Shown one piece after another: positions 42,108 to 52,628 of a DNA stretch of 64,000 nt. Source of the stretch: Streptomyces sp. NBC_01255 (GTDB lineage: Bacteria; Actinomycetota; Actinomycetes; Streptomycetales; Streptomycetaceae). Position 1 is the stretch's first letter, and each line of letters starts with the position of its first letter. The position numbers were made by a program, and so were the translations under genes. The DNA is taken from positions 3,162,001-3,226,000 of the forward strand of contig NZ_CP108474.1 of assembly GCF_036226445.1 (NCBI RefSeq), given 5' to 3'. The notes beneath the pieces are model-generated. The model worked only from the letters and a program-made list of their open reading frames with translations. It was not told the DNA's origin and did not search any database.

Positions 42108-43445
42108 GTGCCGCGCCGTCAGAGTTTCGACACCCGCGTACCCACCGTCCTTGTGCGACTCGACCCGAACCCCTTTCATCACGGCACTCTCGGCGCCGCG
42201 CGATCACTGGGACGAGCGGGAATCCCGGTCCATGCCGTCATCGAATCGAGCACCAGTCCCGTCGCCCGGTCCCGCTATCTCCGCTCGGCCCGCCCGGGCC
42301 CGGCCACACCGTCCTCCGCCGGGCTTGCGGAACTGCTGGTGCGAATCTCCGACGAGATCAGCCACGACATCGACGGCCGGGTACCCGACGGTGCCTCACA
42401 TCCCGTGCTGGCCCTCCCCCTGGACGATGTCAGCGCCCTCGCGCTGGCCCGGCGGCGCGCCGAGCTGTCCCCGCGCTTCCTGCTGCCCGAGCAGACCGAG
42501 GAGCAGCTCCTGCGGGTCGCGGACAAGGCCGCGCTCGCCAGGACCTGCGCGGCGCTCGGTCTGCCCCATCCGCGGACCGAACTCCCCACCGGCGCCGACG
42601 AGGCCGCCGCCATGGCCTGGTCGCTCGGCCTCCCGGTGGTCGCCAAGTGGAGCAGGCCCTGGTCGCTGCCGGCCGGCCGCGGGCTGCGCAGCACCTCGAT
42701 CGTGCGGTCCCTCGCGGAGGTACGGGAGTTGTACGGCCGCACTCCCGAGGCCGGCAGCCGGCTGCTGCTCCAGGAACTCCTACCGGCGGGCCGGGACCTG
42801 GACTGGTTCTTCCACGGGTACGTGGACTCCGCCGGCCGCTGCGCGACGGGGGCCACCGGACGCAAGGAGCGCTCCTGGCCCGACGGCGCCGGGCTCACCG
42901 CCGTGGGCCGCTGGGCGGCGAACCCGGCCGTGGACCGGACGGCCCGCGAGCTGCTCGACGCGCTCGGCTACCGGGGCGTGTGCGACCTGGACTTCCGGCT
43001 CGACCGGTCCACGGGCGCGTACCACCTGCTCGACTTCAACCCCCGGCCCGGCGCGCAGTTCCGGCTCTTCGCCGACCCCGAGGGGCTGGACGTCGTCCGG
43101 GCGGCGCACCTGGACCTGACCGGCCGTCCGGTGCCGCCGCACACCCCGGTATACGGCCGCCGGTTCGTCGTCGAGAACTACGCGGCGCTCTCGCTCGTCA
43201 CCTCCCCGAGCCGCCGGTACGCGGCCGCGCCCGGCGCCGCGCGGCAGCCGCGTACCGAGCGTGCCTGGTGGGCGGCCGACGACCCGGCGCCCGCGCTCGC
43301 GATGGGCGTCGCCTGGCTAGCGCACCTCCTGCGCAAGGCCTTCGGCGCGGTCGTCCGGCGGCTCGGGGCCGGCCGGACCGGGCATCCGGCCGTCATCCCG
43401 GCGCCGTCGGCCCGCACCACCCCCGACCAGCTCACCCCACGATGA
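42108..43445 (+). CDS. ATP-grasp family carboxylate-amine ligase-like protein
   Basis: A 445-residue protein with an ATP-grasp fold, the fold that joins a carboxylate to an amine or thiol through an acyl-phosphate. Visible elements are the N-terminal FHHGTLGAARSLGRAGIPVHAV, the nucleotide-binding LPVVAKWSRPW and ELLPAGRDLDWFFHGYVD, and the metal-binding end VCDLDFRLDRSTGAYHLLDFNPRPGAQF. It has no recognisable partner specificity. The GTG at 42108 has GAAGGG upstream. It is followed by a coupled FAD oxidoreductase gene, so both probably make or attach one small molecule or glycan substituent. Confidence 0.78.
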   Translation: MPRRQSFDTRVPTVLVRLDPNPFHHGTLGAARSLGRAGIPVHAVIESSTSPVARSRYLRSARPGPATPSSAGLAELLVRISDEISHDIDGRVPDGASHPVLALPLDDVSALALARRRAELSPRFLLPEQTEEQLLRVADKAALARTCAALGLPHPRTELPTGADEAAAMAWSLGLPVVAKWSRPWSLPAGRGLRSTSIVRSLAEVRELYGRTPEAGSRLLLQELLPAGRDLDWFFHGYVDSAGRCATGATGRKERSWPDGAGLTAVGRWAANPAVDRTARELLDALGYRGVCDLDFRLDRSTGAYHLLDFNPRPGAQFRLFADPEGLDVVRAAHLDLTGRPVPPHTPVYGRRFVVENYAALSLVTSPSRRYAAAPGAARQPRTERAWWAADDPAPALAMGVAWLAHLLRKAFGAVVRRLGAGRTGHPAVIPAPSARTTPDQLTPR

Positions 43446-44737
43446 GAACGATGAAGGCGGAAGGCACGATGTCGAAGTCGATGTACGACCTGGTGGTCGT
43501 CGGGGCCGGACCCTACGGTCTGTCCGTGGCCGCGCACGCGGCGGCCCACGGGCTGAAGCTGCGGACCTTCGGCCGCTCGATGGCGTCCTGGCACGCCATG
43601 CCGCCGGGCATGTTCCTGAAGTCGGAACCCTGGGCCTCGCACCTCTCCGACCCGGAGGGGGCGTACGGACTCGACGCGTACGCCGTGACGCGGGGCGTCC
43701 GCGCCGAGCACGGCGTGCCGCTGCCGGTCGACTTCTTCGCCTCGTACGGTGACTGGTTCGCCCGTCAGGCCGTGCCCGCCCTCGACGAGCGCCTGATCGC
43801 CTCGGTCGCGCCCACGGCCGGGGGCTTCGCGCTGCGGACGGAGGACGGTGAGCCGCTCCGTACGCGGACGGTGGCCCTCGCCATCGGGGTGCTGCCCTTC
43901 CTGGAGGTCCCCGGGCCGCTGCGGGGGCTCCCCCGGCGGTACGTCACCCACTCCAGCCACCACGGCACGCTCGACCGCTTCGCCGGGCGGGACGTGACCG
44001 TCGTCGGCGCCGGTCAGGCCGCCCTGGAGACGGCCGCGCTCCTCACCGAGCAGGGCGCGGCCACCGTCCGGATCGTCGCCCGCGCGGACCGGCTGAACTG
44101 GAACACCCTGCCCCCGGCCCTCGACCGCGGCCCGTGGCGCACGGCGCGCGCCCCGCACACGGGCCTCGGCTGCGGCTGGCGCAACAAGCTCTACGCGGAC
44201 ACGCCGGGGCTCTTCCGGCGGCTTCCGGCGGCCACCCGGGAGCGGATCTTCGACTCGGCGCTCGGCCCGGCGGGCGCGTGGTGGCTGCGCGAGCGGTTCG
44301 CGGCGGTCGGGGACGTACGGCTCGGGCAGCGGATCACCTCGGCGACCGTGACCGGGGACGAGCGGCTCCGGCTCGACATCGCCGGGTCCGGCGGGTCGAC
44401 GGTCCTGGAGACCGATCACGTCGTCGCGGCGACCGGCTTCACGCCGTCCCTGGAGCGGGCGGGGATGCTCGACCCGGCGCTGCGCGGGGCGCTGCGGACG
44501 GTCGGCGCGGTCGGCGCCCCGGAGGTCGGCGGCCTCTTCGAGTCCTCGTGGCCGGGGCTCTTCCTCGCCGGGCTGCTCACGGCCCCGTCGTACGGGCCGT
44601 CGATGCGGTTCGTGCTCGGCGCCGAGTACACGGCGGGCCGGCTGGTGAAGGGGGTCCGGCAACGGCTGCGGTCCGGAACCCGGCGCGGCACGGTGGCCCG
44701 ACCCCGTACGGACGAGAAGGCCGCCGTCGGGGCATAG
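43442..44737 (+). CDS. FAD-dependent oxidoreductase, N-hydroxylating monooxygenase-like
   Basis: A 431-residue flavoprotein. VVVGAGPYGLSVAAHAAAHG is the FAD-binding GxGxxG site and VTVVGAGQAALETAALL the NAD(P)H site. AATGF near the C-terminus is the usual second flavin motif. The order resembles the FMO and lysine/ornithine N-hydroxylase group. The ATG at 43442 is coupled to the ATP-grasp stop. An in-frame ATG at 43469, with GGAAGG upstream, gives MSKSMYDLVVVG and is an equally good start. Its substrate is unknown. It ends at a bidirectional hairpin. Confidence 0.8.
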   Translation: MRTMKAEGTMSKSMYDLVVVGAGPYGLSVAAHAAAHGLKLRTFGRSMASWHAMPPGMFLKSEPWASHLSDPEGAYGLDAYAVTRGVRAEHGVPLPVDFFASYGDWFARQAVPALDERLIASVAPTAGGFALRTEDGEPLRTRTVALAIGVLPFLEVPGPLRGLPRRYVTHSSHHGTLDRFAGRDVTVVGAGQAALETAALLTEQGAATVRIVARADRLNWNTLPPALDRGPWRTARAPHTGLGCGWRNKLYADTPGLFRRLPAATRERIFDSALGPAGAWWLRERFAAVGDVRLGQRITSATVTGDERLRLDIAGSGGSTVLETDHVVAATGFTPSLERAGMLDPALRGALRTVGAVGAPEVGGLFESSWPGLFLAGLLTAPSYGPSMRFVLGAEYTAGRLVKGVRQRLRSGTRRGTVARPRTDEKAAVGA

Positions 44738-44741
44738 CCGA

Positions 44742-44781
44742 GGGCCGGCCCCGGAGAGCGGGTGCTCTCCGGGGCCGGCCC
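44742..44781. terminator. Bidirectional terminator
   Basis: A perfect 18-bp stem (44742-44759 with 44764-44781) and a GGGT loop lie between the FAD oxidoreductase gene and the converging chaplin gene. Confidence 0.8.
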
Positions 44782-44805
44782 CTGTGCCTGCGGACCGCTG
44801 GGGAC

Positions 44806-45039
44806 TCAGAAGTTGCCGCAGAAGTTGCCGACGGCGGGGTTGAGCACGCCGATGACGTTGACGCTGTTGCCGCAGACGTTGATCGGGATGTGGATCGGGG
44901 CCTGGACGACGTTGCCCGACAGGACGCCCGGCGAACCGATGGCCACGCCGTGCGCGTCCGCGTCCGCGAAGGCTGGCGACGCCACACCCATGGCCATGAC
45001 GATTCCGGCGATGACGGCCGCGGCCTTCTTACAGTTCAT
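44806..45039 (-). CDS. Short chaplin
   Basis: A 77-residue precursor. The signal peptide (about residues 1-26) begins MNCKKAAAVIAG and ends near AFADAD. The chaplin domain has SPGVLSGNVVQAPIHIPINVCG and VGNFCGNF, with the two cysteines 18 residues apart. It departs from the other two chaplins in having Ile-rich strands and an extra Cys in the signal region. The ATG at 45039 has GAAAGGA upstream. No BldN-like promoter is evident. It lies downstream of the rodlin terminator. Confidence 0.94.
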   Translation of the reverse strand: MNCKKAAAVIAGIVMAMGVASPAFADADAHGVAIGSPGVLSGNVVQAPIHIPINVCGNSVNVIGVLNPAVGNFCGNF

Positions 45040-45154
45040 TGCGTCTGGATCCTTTCCTCGGCGGAATACCTTTCCGCTGCACACCACACAACGAACACGC
45101 CTCACAAAGGAAACCTCGACATCGGCGACGTCACCTCTTTCACTCCATTGCCCC

Positions 45155-45207
45155 CACGAAACAGGGCCGGAGGGAACGAGAAACGTTCCCTCCGGCCCTG
45201 TTTCGTG
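45155..45207 (-). terminator. Terminator after rodlin 1
   Basis: A perfect 24-bp stem (45155-45178 with 45184-45207) around an AGAAA loop, starting 12 bp past the rodlin stop, is the strongest hairpin in the window. Confidence 0.85.
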
Positions 45208-45218
45208 CGCGGTGCGGA

Positions 45219-45629
45219 TCAGCCGTTGTAGGCGCCGTTCCCGGAGAGGACCGGGATGTCCTCCAGGATGTGCGACAGCGGCTCGTCACCCTTGGCCTGG
45301 GTGGAGTTGTCCGCGCACTGCTGGTTCTGCGGGGACGACAGGACGTTGATGTCCTGGGCGGTGATCGGGATGGCGCCGATGAGCGAACCGAGGTTGCCCT
45401 TGACCGGGACGCCGAGGCACAGCTTGTTCAGCGAGCCCTGGACCGCCGCGAACTGCGGGCTCATGTCACCGGCGGTCTTGGAGTTGCCGTACGACTGGTG
45501 GGCGCCGTTGCCGCTGAGGGAGGTCGTGCCGCCGTCGTTGGCGATGGCGAGCGCCGGAGAGGCCGCCGCAGCGGAAGCGCCGACAACAGAGGCCGTCACA
45601 GCCGCAGCCGCCATAATCTTCTTGATCAC
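45219..45629 (-). CDS. Rodlin
   Basis: A 136-residue precursor of a rodlin, the protein that arranges chaplin fibrils into the rodlet layer of aerial hyphae and spores. The signal peptide (about residues 1-28) starts [12 protein letters not shown]. The mature part has [52 protein letters not shown] and [13 protein letters not shown]. It is the most diverged of the three rodlins here. The GTG at 45629 has an AGGAACGGA ribosome site. It is divergent from rodlin 2, each with its own BldN-like promoter. Confidence 0.94.
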   Translation of the reverse strand: MIKKIMAAAAVTASVVGASAAAASPALAIANDGGTTSLSGNGAHQSYGNSKTAGDMSPQFAAVQGSLNKLCLGVPVKGNLGSLIGAIPITAQDINVLSSPQNQQCADNSTQAKGDEPLSHILEDIPVLSGNGAYNG

Positions 45630-45678
45630 GGTGATTCCGTTCCTGTTCCCACCAATCGACCTGATTGATGCGACGGGA

Positions 45679-45706
45679 TCAACTGCGGCCGGGGGCATTG
45701 GTTCCG
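45679..45706 (-). promoter_or_regulatory. BldN-like promoter of rodlin 1
   Basis: On the minus strand CGGAAC (45701-45706), 16 bp, AGTTGA (45679-45684), about 50 bp before the start codon. It has the same hexamers as rodlins 2 and 3. Confidence 0.65.
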
Positions 45707-45775
45707 GCCCTTCACTCGTTCGACTGGGACTCCGTTTCGCGCTGTCGCGTGCGCTCCGCCAAGGGGGTGACACAG

Positions 45776-45804
45776 CGGAACCCGGGCGTCCGGAGGCCAG
45801 TTGA
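45776..45804 (+). promoter_or_regulatory. BldN-like promoter of rodlin 2
   Basis: CGGAAC (45776-45781), 17 bp, AGTTGA (45799-45804), 44 bp before the start codon. The flanks CCAGTTGATCAG are identical to those of rodlin 3. Confidence 0.65.
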
Positions 45805-45848
45805 TCAGGGCGCTCCCTGCACGGAGCCGGTTCTAGAAGGGAACTCCC

Positions 45849-46259
45849 GTGATCAAGAAGGTTATGGCCACTGCGGCCGCAGCCGCCTCCATCGTCGGCG
45901 TCTCCGCCGCGATGGCGACCCCGGCGCTCGCCATCGCCAACGACGGCGGCACCACCTCGCTGAGCGGCAACGGTGCCCACCAGGAGTACGGCAACTCCGC
46001 CACGTACGGCAACATGAGCCCGCAGTTCGCGCTCGTCCAGGGCTCCCTGAACAAGCCCTGCGTCGGCCTGCCGGCCAAGCTCAACGCCGGTTCGCTGATC
46101 GGTCTCGTCCCGATCACCGTCCAGGACATCAACGTCCTGTCCTCCCCGCAGAACCAGCAGTGCACCGAGAACTCCACCCAGGCCAAGGGTGACGAGGCTC
46201 TGTCGCACATCCTGGACGACATCCCGGTCCTGTCGGGCAACGGCGTCGGCAACAACTGA
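45849..46259 (+). CDS. Rodlin
   Basis: A 136-residue rodlin precursor. The signal peptide (residues 1-28) is [23 protein letters not shown]. The mature part has [42 protein letters not shown] and [21 protein letters not shown]. Its mature coding region is almost identical to that of rodlin 3 although an LCP-family gene separates them. The GTG at 45849 follows AGAAGGGAA. A 19-bp-stem terminator follows. Homologues in other Streptomyces are RdlA and RdlB. Which one this equals cannot be assigned. Confidence 0.95.
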   Translation: MIKKVMATAAAAASIVGVSAAMATPALAIANDGGTTSLSGNGAHQEYGNSATYGNMSPQFALVQGSLNKPCVGLPAKLNAGSLIGLVPITVQDINVLSSPQNQQCTENSTQAKGDEALSHILDDIPVLSGNGVGNN

Positions 46260-46268
46260 CGTCCGGCT

Positions 46269-46311
46269 CACGCGTAAGGGGCCGCCCTCTCCGGGCGGCC
46301 CCTTACGCGTG
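46269..46311. terminator. Bidirectional terminator after rodlin 2
   Basis: A perfect 19-bp stem (46269-46287 with 46293-46311) and a TCTCC loop lie between rodlin 2 and the converging small gene. Confidence 0.85.
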
Positions 46312-46321
46312 CGTACTACGG

Positions 46322-46528
46322 CTACGAGCGCGGCCAGACGGGGGTGGCCATCAGCCGCTCCCACTCCCGGTCCGGCATTCCCGGTACCGTGCGCCCCGCC
46401 TGCACCCACTGTGTCACCAGTGCGGAATAGACCGGGAATGGCGTGCGGTCGACGGTCGGTGGGTCACTCACATATCGGCTCTTCGGAATGAAGGCCATCC
46501 GTTCCCATTTCCCGGGACCCGGCGCCAT
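46322..46528 (-). CDS. Small hypothetical protein
   Basis: A 68-residue soluble, Pro- and Trp-containing protein ([41 protein letters not shown]). There is no signal peptide or membrane segment. The ATG at 46528 has a strong GGAGGGAG ribosome site, which together with the bidirectional terminator after its stop argues for a real gene. It is divergent from the LCP-family gene. Function is unknown. It may be a plain conserved neighbour of the rodlins. Confidence 0.55.
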   Translation of the reverse strand: MAPGPGKWERMAFIPKSRYVSDPPTVDRTPFPVYSALVTQWVQAGRTVPGMPDREWERLMATPVWPRS

Positions 46529-46655
46529 CTTCGCTCCCTCCACTGCGATTCACGCATCATTGCAAGGATTACACAGGCGCCGCAGGAGAGTGATTCGCTC
46601 TGCCCATGTCGCGTCGCGTACCTCTGTGCGAGGTGGGTCGAATTAGCGTGCGGGC

Positions 46656-47696
46656 ATGAATTTCGCGCGCCCGAAGCGGCCCCGGAGTCTGCTGCTCGCC
46701 CCCGCGGCTCTCACCGCGCTCATCGCCCTCGTTCCCGGCGCGCTCGCCGCCGCCCCGACCGAACTCCCGTCCCCGGAACAGGGGCTGAACCTCCTGGTCG
46801 TCGGCCTCGACACCCGCAGGGGCGTCACCGAGGAGGAGAAGGAACGTTTCCGTCTGGGCGGGAAGGAGTGCGACTGCACGGACGTGATGATGCTCGTGCA
46901 CGTGTCGGCGGCGAACGACCGGATCGACGTCGTGAGTCTGCCGCGCGACTCGCTCACCTCCTTCCCCGCCGACCACCGCGACCGGCGGACCGGCAAGCTG
47001 CACGCCGCCCACCCCGCGAAGATCAACAGCGCCTGGGCGGAGGGCGGTTCCTCGTTCACCGTGGAGATCGTCGAGTCGATGACCGGGCTGCCCGTCCACC
47101 GGTACCTGGAGATCGACTTCCGGCGCTTCATGGACACCGTGGACCGCGTCGACGGCGGGGTGCCCATCTGTACGGCGGAGCCCCTCAAGGACCCCTCCAC
47201 CGGCATCGACCTCCAGCCCGGGACCAAGCCCGTCGGGGGCGGCGAGGGCCTCCAGTACGTCCGCTCGCGGAAGGCGGACGGGCAGATGGACTTCGGCCGG
47301 ATCCACAAGCAGCAGAAGTTCGTCGTCAACACCCTGGAACGGCTCCGCGAAGGGATCCTCGACGACCCGGAGCGGCTGACGGACTTCGCCGCGACGCTGC
47401 GCGGGACGGCGGCGGCCGAGCGCGGGATCTCGACGGCGGAGCTGCTGACGCTCGCCGCCCGGCTGAGGGACCTGCCCCCGGACCGTACGGAGTTCGCGAC
47501 CGTGCCCGTACGGGGCTTCAATCCGGACATCGCGGGTGTCGGGTCCACGCTCGCCTGGGACGAGGAAGGCGCGGCGGAGGTCTTCGGGCGGCTGCGCGAG
47601 GACCGGCCGCTGCCGGCCGCCGAGGAGGTCGCGCCCAGCGCGATCCCGGTGGGCACGTACGCGCCGGCCGCGGGGTCATCGCTCATCTGCCCGTAG
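46656..47696 (+). CDS. LytR-CpsA-Psr (LCP) family protein
   Basis: A 346-residue exported enzyme. LCP proteins transfer lipid-linked glycopolymers to peptidoglycan. The N-terminal signal-anchor is at about residues 10-32. The LCP core has NLLVVGLDTRRGVT, DVMMLVHVSAANDRIDVVSLPRDS, KINSAWAEGG and GLQYVRSRKADGQMDFGRIHKQQ, which carry the usual Asp and Arg residues for pyrophosphate and metal binding. No LytR_C domain follows. It sits between rodlins and near the exopolysaccharide operon, so it may attach that polymer to the wall. This is inference. Confidence 0.9.
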   Translation: MNFARPKRPRSLLLAPAALTALIALVPGALAAAPTELPSPEQGLNLLVVGLDTRRGVTEEEKERFRLGGKECDCTDVMMLVHVSAANDRIDVVSLPRDSLTSFPADHRDRRTGKLHAAHPAKINSAWAEGGSSFTVEIVESMTGLPVHRYLEIDFRRFMDTVDRVDGGVPICTAEPLKDPSTGIDLQPGTKPVGGGEGLQYVRSRKADGQMDFGRIHKQQKFVVNTLERLREGILDDPERLTDFAATLRGTAAAERGISTAELLTLAARLRDLPPDRTEFATVPVRGFNPDIAGVGSTLAWDEEGAAEVFGRLREDRPLPAAEEVAPSAIPVGTYAPAAGSSLICP

Positions 47697-47714
47697 TCCG
47701 TCCGGTGGACTTAC

Positions 47715-47742
47715 CGGAACCTCCGTACGTCCGACCAGTTGA
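47715..47742 (+). promoter_or_regulatory. BldN-like promoter of rodlin 3
   Basis: CGGAAC (47715-47720), 16 bp, AGTTGA (47737-47742), 49 bp before the ATG. Confidence 0.65.
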
Positions 47743-47791
47743 TCAGCACGGCTCGGCACTCAGCGGGGCCAGTACCCGAAAGGCCTGAACA

Positions 47792-48199
47792 ATGAAGAAG
47801 CTCTTGGCTACGGCTGCTGTGGCCGCGTCGGTTCTCGGCGCGACGGCGGCGGGTGCCGGACAGGCGCTCGCGATCGCCGACGACGGTGGCACCACCTCGC
47901 TGAGCGGCAACGGTGCCCACCAGGAGTACGGCAACTCCGCCACGTACGGCAACATGAGCCCGCAGTTCGCGCTCGTCCAGGGCTCCCTGAACAAGCCCTG
48001 CGTCGGCCTGCCCGCCAAGGTCAACGCCGGTTCGCTGATCGGTCTCGTCCCGATCACCGTCCAGGACATCAACGTCCTGTCCTCCCCGCAGAACCAGCAG
48101 TGCACCGAGAACTCCACCCAGGCCAAGGGTGACGAGCCGCTGTCGCACATCCTCAGCGACATCCCGGTGCTGTCCGGCAACGGCGCCGGCAACAGCTGA
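47792..48199 (+). CDS. Rodlin
   Basis: A 135-residue rodlin precursor with a signal peptide of about 27 residues ([21 protein letters not shown]). The mature part is nearly the same as rodlin 2 (Leu/Val change in [17 protein letters not shown] near the end). The signal peptide and flanks differ, which points to conversion of the mature region. The ATG at 47792 follows GAAAGGCC. It converges with the DUF255 gene across a hairpin. Confidence 0.95.
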   Translation: MKKLLATAAVAASVLGATAAGAGQALAIADDGGTTSLSGNGAHQEYGNSATYGNMSPQFALVQGSLNKPCVGLPAKVNAGSLIGLVPITVQDINVLSSPQNQQCTENSTQAKGDEPLSHILSDIPVLSGNGAGNS

Positions 48200-48222
48200 G
48201 CGACGACGCCCGGCACGGCGGC

Positions 48223-48258
48223 GGCCCCGCCGCCCCTCCTCGGAGGGGTGGCGGGGCC
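48223..48258. terminator. Bidirectional terminator after rodlin 3
   Basis: A 17-bp stem (48223-48239 with 48242-48258, one G-T pair) with a 2-nt sequence gap lies between rodlin 3 and the converging DUF255 gene. Confidence 0.7.
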
Positions 48259-48277
48259 GTCGCCGTCCGGACAGGCC

Positions 48278-50311
<2,034 letters not shown>

Positions 50312-50349
50312 GGTGCCCATCCTGCCCTGCCGTCGGGGGCAGAGCGTCG

Positions 50350-51900
50350 TCACACCCGGCCGAGGCGGGTGATGAGCGGTCCCAGGGACCAGCCCGTTCG
50401 GCGCAGGCCCGCCCAGGCGCAGCAGGCGGCGATGGCGAGCGCGGTCAGGGCGGCGCCGGGCGCGGTCGGCAGCCCGTTCATGACGAGGACGCCGGTCAGG
50501 ACGACGACGAGTCCGTCGAACTGCCACAAGAAGACCCGGACGGCGGAGAGGTCGCCCAGCGGCGTGATGATCGGAAGCAGCAGTTCGACGGGCAGATTCG
50601 TCTTCATCTCGCGCAGGAACCTGGCGCCGAGCACGAGCGCCACCGTGCCTGTGACGAGGAGTGCCGTGTCGGCCCCGGCGGCCTGAAGCGGCCATCGCGT
50701 CGTGATCGTGACACCGCTCGCCAGGCCGACCGAGACCACCACCGCGACGACCGGCCAGGCCAGGGTGCGGGCGAGCGTCCCGCCCCACCACTCGCCGAGC
50801 AGCGGGGCCAGGGTCAGTTCGTCGCGCAGTCCGCGCCAGGTCTCGCCGACCCACCCGGACCCCAGGTACACGCCGACCGCGCCGGCCAGCCAGGCCGGCG
50901 TCGCGAGCCTGGCGTCCGGCTCCGCGACGCCGAGCGTCAGCACGGCGGCGCCGGCCGGCAGGAACACCGCGGCGGCGATCGCGCGGCCTCTCGTGCGCAG
51001 GGCGCGGACCGCTCCCTGGGCCAGGTGGCCGCGCAGCCGCCCGTCCGGACGCGTCAGGGCGTGTGTGAGCCCGCGCGGCTGCGGGCGGTACAGGTCGAGC
51101 GCGTGGTGGAGCGTGCCGGTCCAGGCGAAGGTCTGGGCCTCGGCGGCACGCGCCGATTCGCGGGCGAGCCGGGCGAGATCGACCGTACGGACGGACCGGA
51201 AGGCGGACCGGCCGAGCGCCGCCGCCGCGACCGCCAGCACACCGGTGACGAGCCACAGGCCGTCCCCGCCCAGGAAGGCGGACCGGCCGAGCAGCGCCAC
51301 GGCGGCCGCCACGGCGGCCACGGCGGAGGCGAGCAGGACGTTCTCGCGCACCGTCCGGACCTGGCCCCACAACCACGCCACGGAGACGACGGCGCCGATG
51401 CCCGCCGCGACGGCCACGCCCTGCGGCAGGAGGCCGCTTCCCGGGCGGTCGAACAGGTCGGTCGCGAGGAACGTCGCCGTGCACACCGCGAGGAGCGTGC
51501 CGAGTCCCGCGTACGCCAGCCGGCGGCGGGCGAACGTGCCGAGGTAGTGCGTCGGGGACAGGTCGGTGGACATGAACACGTGCAGCAGGAACGGTTTGAG
51601 CACCAGCGGTCCCCAGAACCGGCCGGTGAGCTGGGCGCCCCAGACCGCCGCCGCCGCGACCAGGCAGGCCACGGGCATCGCCGCCCCGGCGGACCCCAGG
51701 GTGAGCAGCGCCCGCGTGGTGCGCACCAGGTAGACGACCGGCGCCACGTAGACGGCGCCGAGGATGACGGTGAGGTAGACGGTGTACGCCCAGTCCTGCA
51801 CGGTGGCGCGGTCACCGCGGTGGGCGTACCGGTGGCGTACGGCGTGGACGCGGGCCCTGGGGCCGGACTCGACCTCCTCGGTGGTGCCGGCCGTCGTCAT
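50350..51900 (-). CDS. ABC transporter permease, 12 or more helices
   Basis: A 516-residue integral membrane protein with a hydrophilic N-terminus of about 30 residues and about 12 hydrophobic segments separated by an Arg-rich cytosolic stretch in the middle ([20 protein letters not shown]). It has no clear family signature. The ATG overlaps the stop of the ATPase gene (ATGA), so the two form one transporter. The substrate is unknown. Absence of an exported binding protein favours an exporter. Confidence 0.75.
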   Translation of the reverse strand: MTTAGTTEEVESGPRARVHAVRHRYAHRGDRATVQDWAYTVYLTVILGAVYVAPVVYLVRTTRALLTLGSAGAAMPVACLVAAAAVWGAQLTGRFWGPLVLKPFLLHVFMSTDLSPTHYLGTFARRRLAYAGLGTLLAVCTATFLATDLFDRPGSGLLPQGVAVAAGIGAVVSVAWLWGQVRTVRENVLLASAVAAVAAAVALLGRSAFLGGDGLWLVTGVLAVAAAALGRSAFRSVRTVDLARLARESARAAEAQTFAWTGTLHHALDLYRPQPRGLTHALTRPDGRLRGHLAQGAVRALRTRGRAIAAAVFLPAGAAVLTLGVAEPDARLATPAWLAGAVGVYLGSGWVGETWRGLRDELTLAPLLGEWWGGTLARTLAWPVVAVVVSVGLASGVTITTRWPLQAAGADTALLVTGTVALVLGARFLREMKTNLPVELLLPIITPLGDLSAVRVFLWQFDGLVVVLTGVLVMNGLPTAPGAALTALAIAACCAWAGLRRTGWSLGPLITRLGRV

Positions 51901-52562
51901 CCCAGCTCCACGACGCCGTCGCAGGCTTCCACCATGGCCGCCTCATGGGTGGCGACCAGGAACGACGTGCCCTGCCCTGCGCGCTCGGCGAGCAGGGCGG
52001 CGACGAGGGCGACGTGCTCGGTGTCGAGATGCCGCTCGGGTTCGTCGAGGAGGACGACGTCGGCGGGGCGGACCAGGGTCAGCGCGAGGTGGAAGAGCTG
52101 TAACTGGCCGGAGGAGAGCTGGGAGGGGAACCGCGCGCCCAGCGCGGTGAGACCCAGTCGCCCGGTGATCTCTTCGGCGCGCCCGACGGTCGTCGTGGTG
52201 TTGCCGTACCAGGAGGCGGCGACCAGGGTGACCTGCTCGCGGATCGTCATGTCACGGGCGACGGGCACCGGTTCGACGAGCGAGGCCACGAGCCGCCGGT
52301 GCCGGGGCCTGGCCATGTCGACGGTCTCGCCCCGCACGAGGACGGCGCCGTCCGTCAGCCGCCGGCTTCCCAGGAAGGCCCTGAGGAGGGTCGTCTTCCC
52401 GGAGCCGTTGCTTCCGGTGAGACACCGGAACTCGCCCGGCGGCACCGCGAACGTCGTCGGCGCCAGCAGGGTGGTCCCGTCCAGGACGACCGTGGCGCCC
52501 TCCGCGGCGATCGCGGACACGTCGTCGCTCACCGCGCCGCTCGCTAACCGGTCGGTAGGCAT
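51897..52562 (-). CDS. ABC transporter ATP-binding protein
   Basis: A 221-residue ATPase. Walker A is GSNGSGKTTLLRAF, the signature is LSSGQLQLF instead of the canonical LSGGQ, and Walker B is DVVLLDEPERHLD, where Arg replaces the usual Thr of the D-loop region. The switch His is in VATHEAAM. The ATG at 52562 has an AAGAAGG ribosome site. An internal GTG at 52532 is less well placed. It pairs with the permease encoded next. Confidence 0.9.
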   Translation of the reverse strand: MPTDRLASGAVSDDVSAIAAEGATVVLDGTTLLAPTTFAVPPGEFRCLTGSNGSGKTTLLRAFLGSRRLTDGAVLVRGETVDMARPRHRRLVASLVEPVPVARDMTIREQVTLVAASWYGNTTTTVGRAEEITGRLGLTALGARFPSQLSSGQLQLFHLALTLVRPADVVLLDEPERHLDTEHVALVAALLAERAGQGTSFLVATHEAAMVEACDGVVELG

Positions 52563-52628
52563 CCCTGAACCTTCTTGTCTGGGCAGGCGTACGGACGCCC
52601 CCCGTCCCGTGGACAGGGGGCGTCGTCG

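Noticed and set aside
45088..45115. BldN-like promoter for the chaplin at 44806
   Set aside because: CGTTGT is present, but the upstream hexamer at 16 bp is GGTTTC, too far from the pattern.
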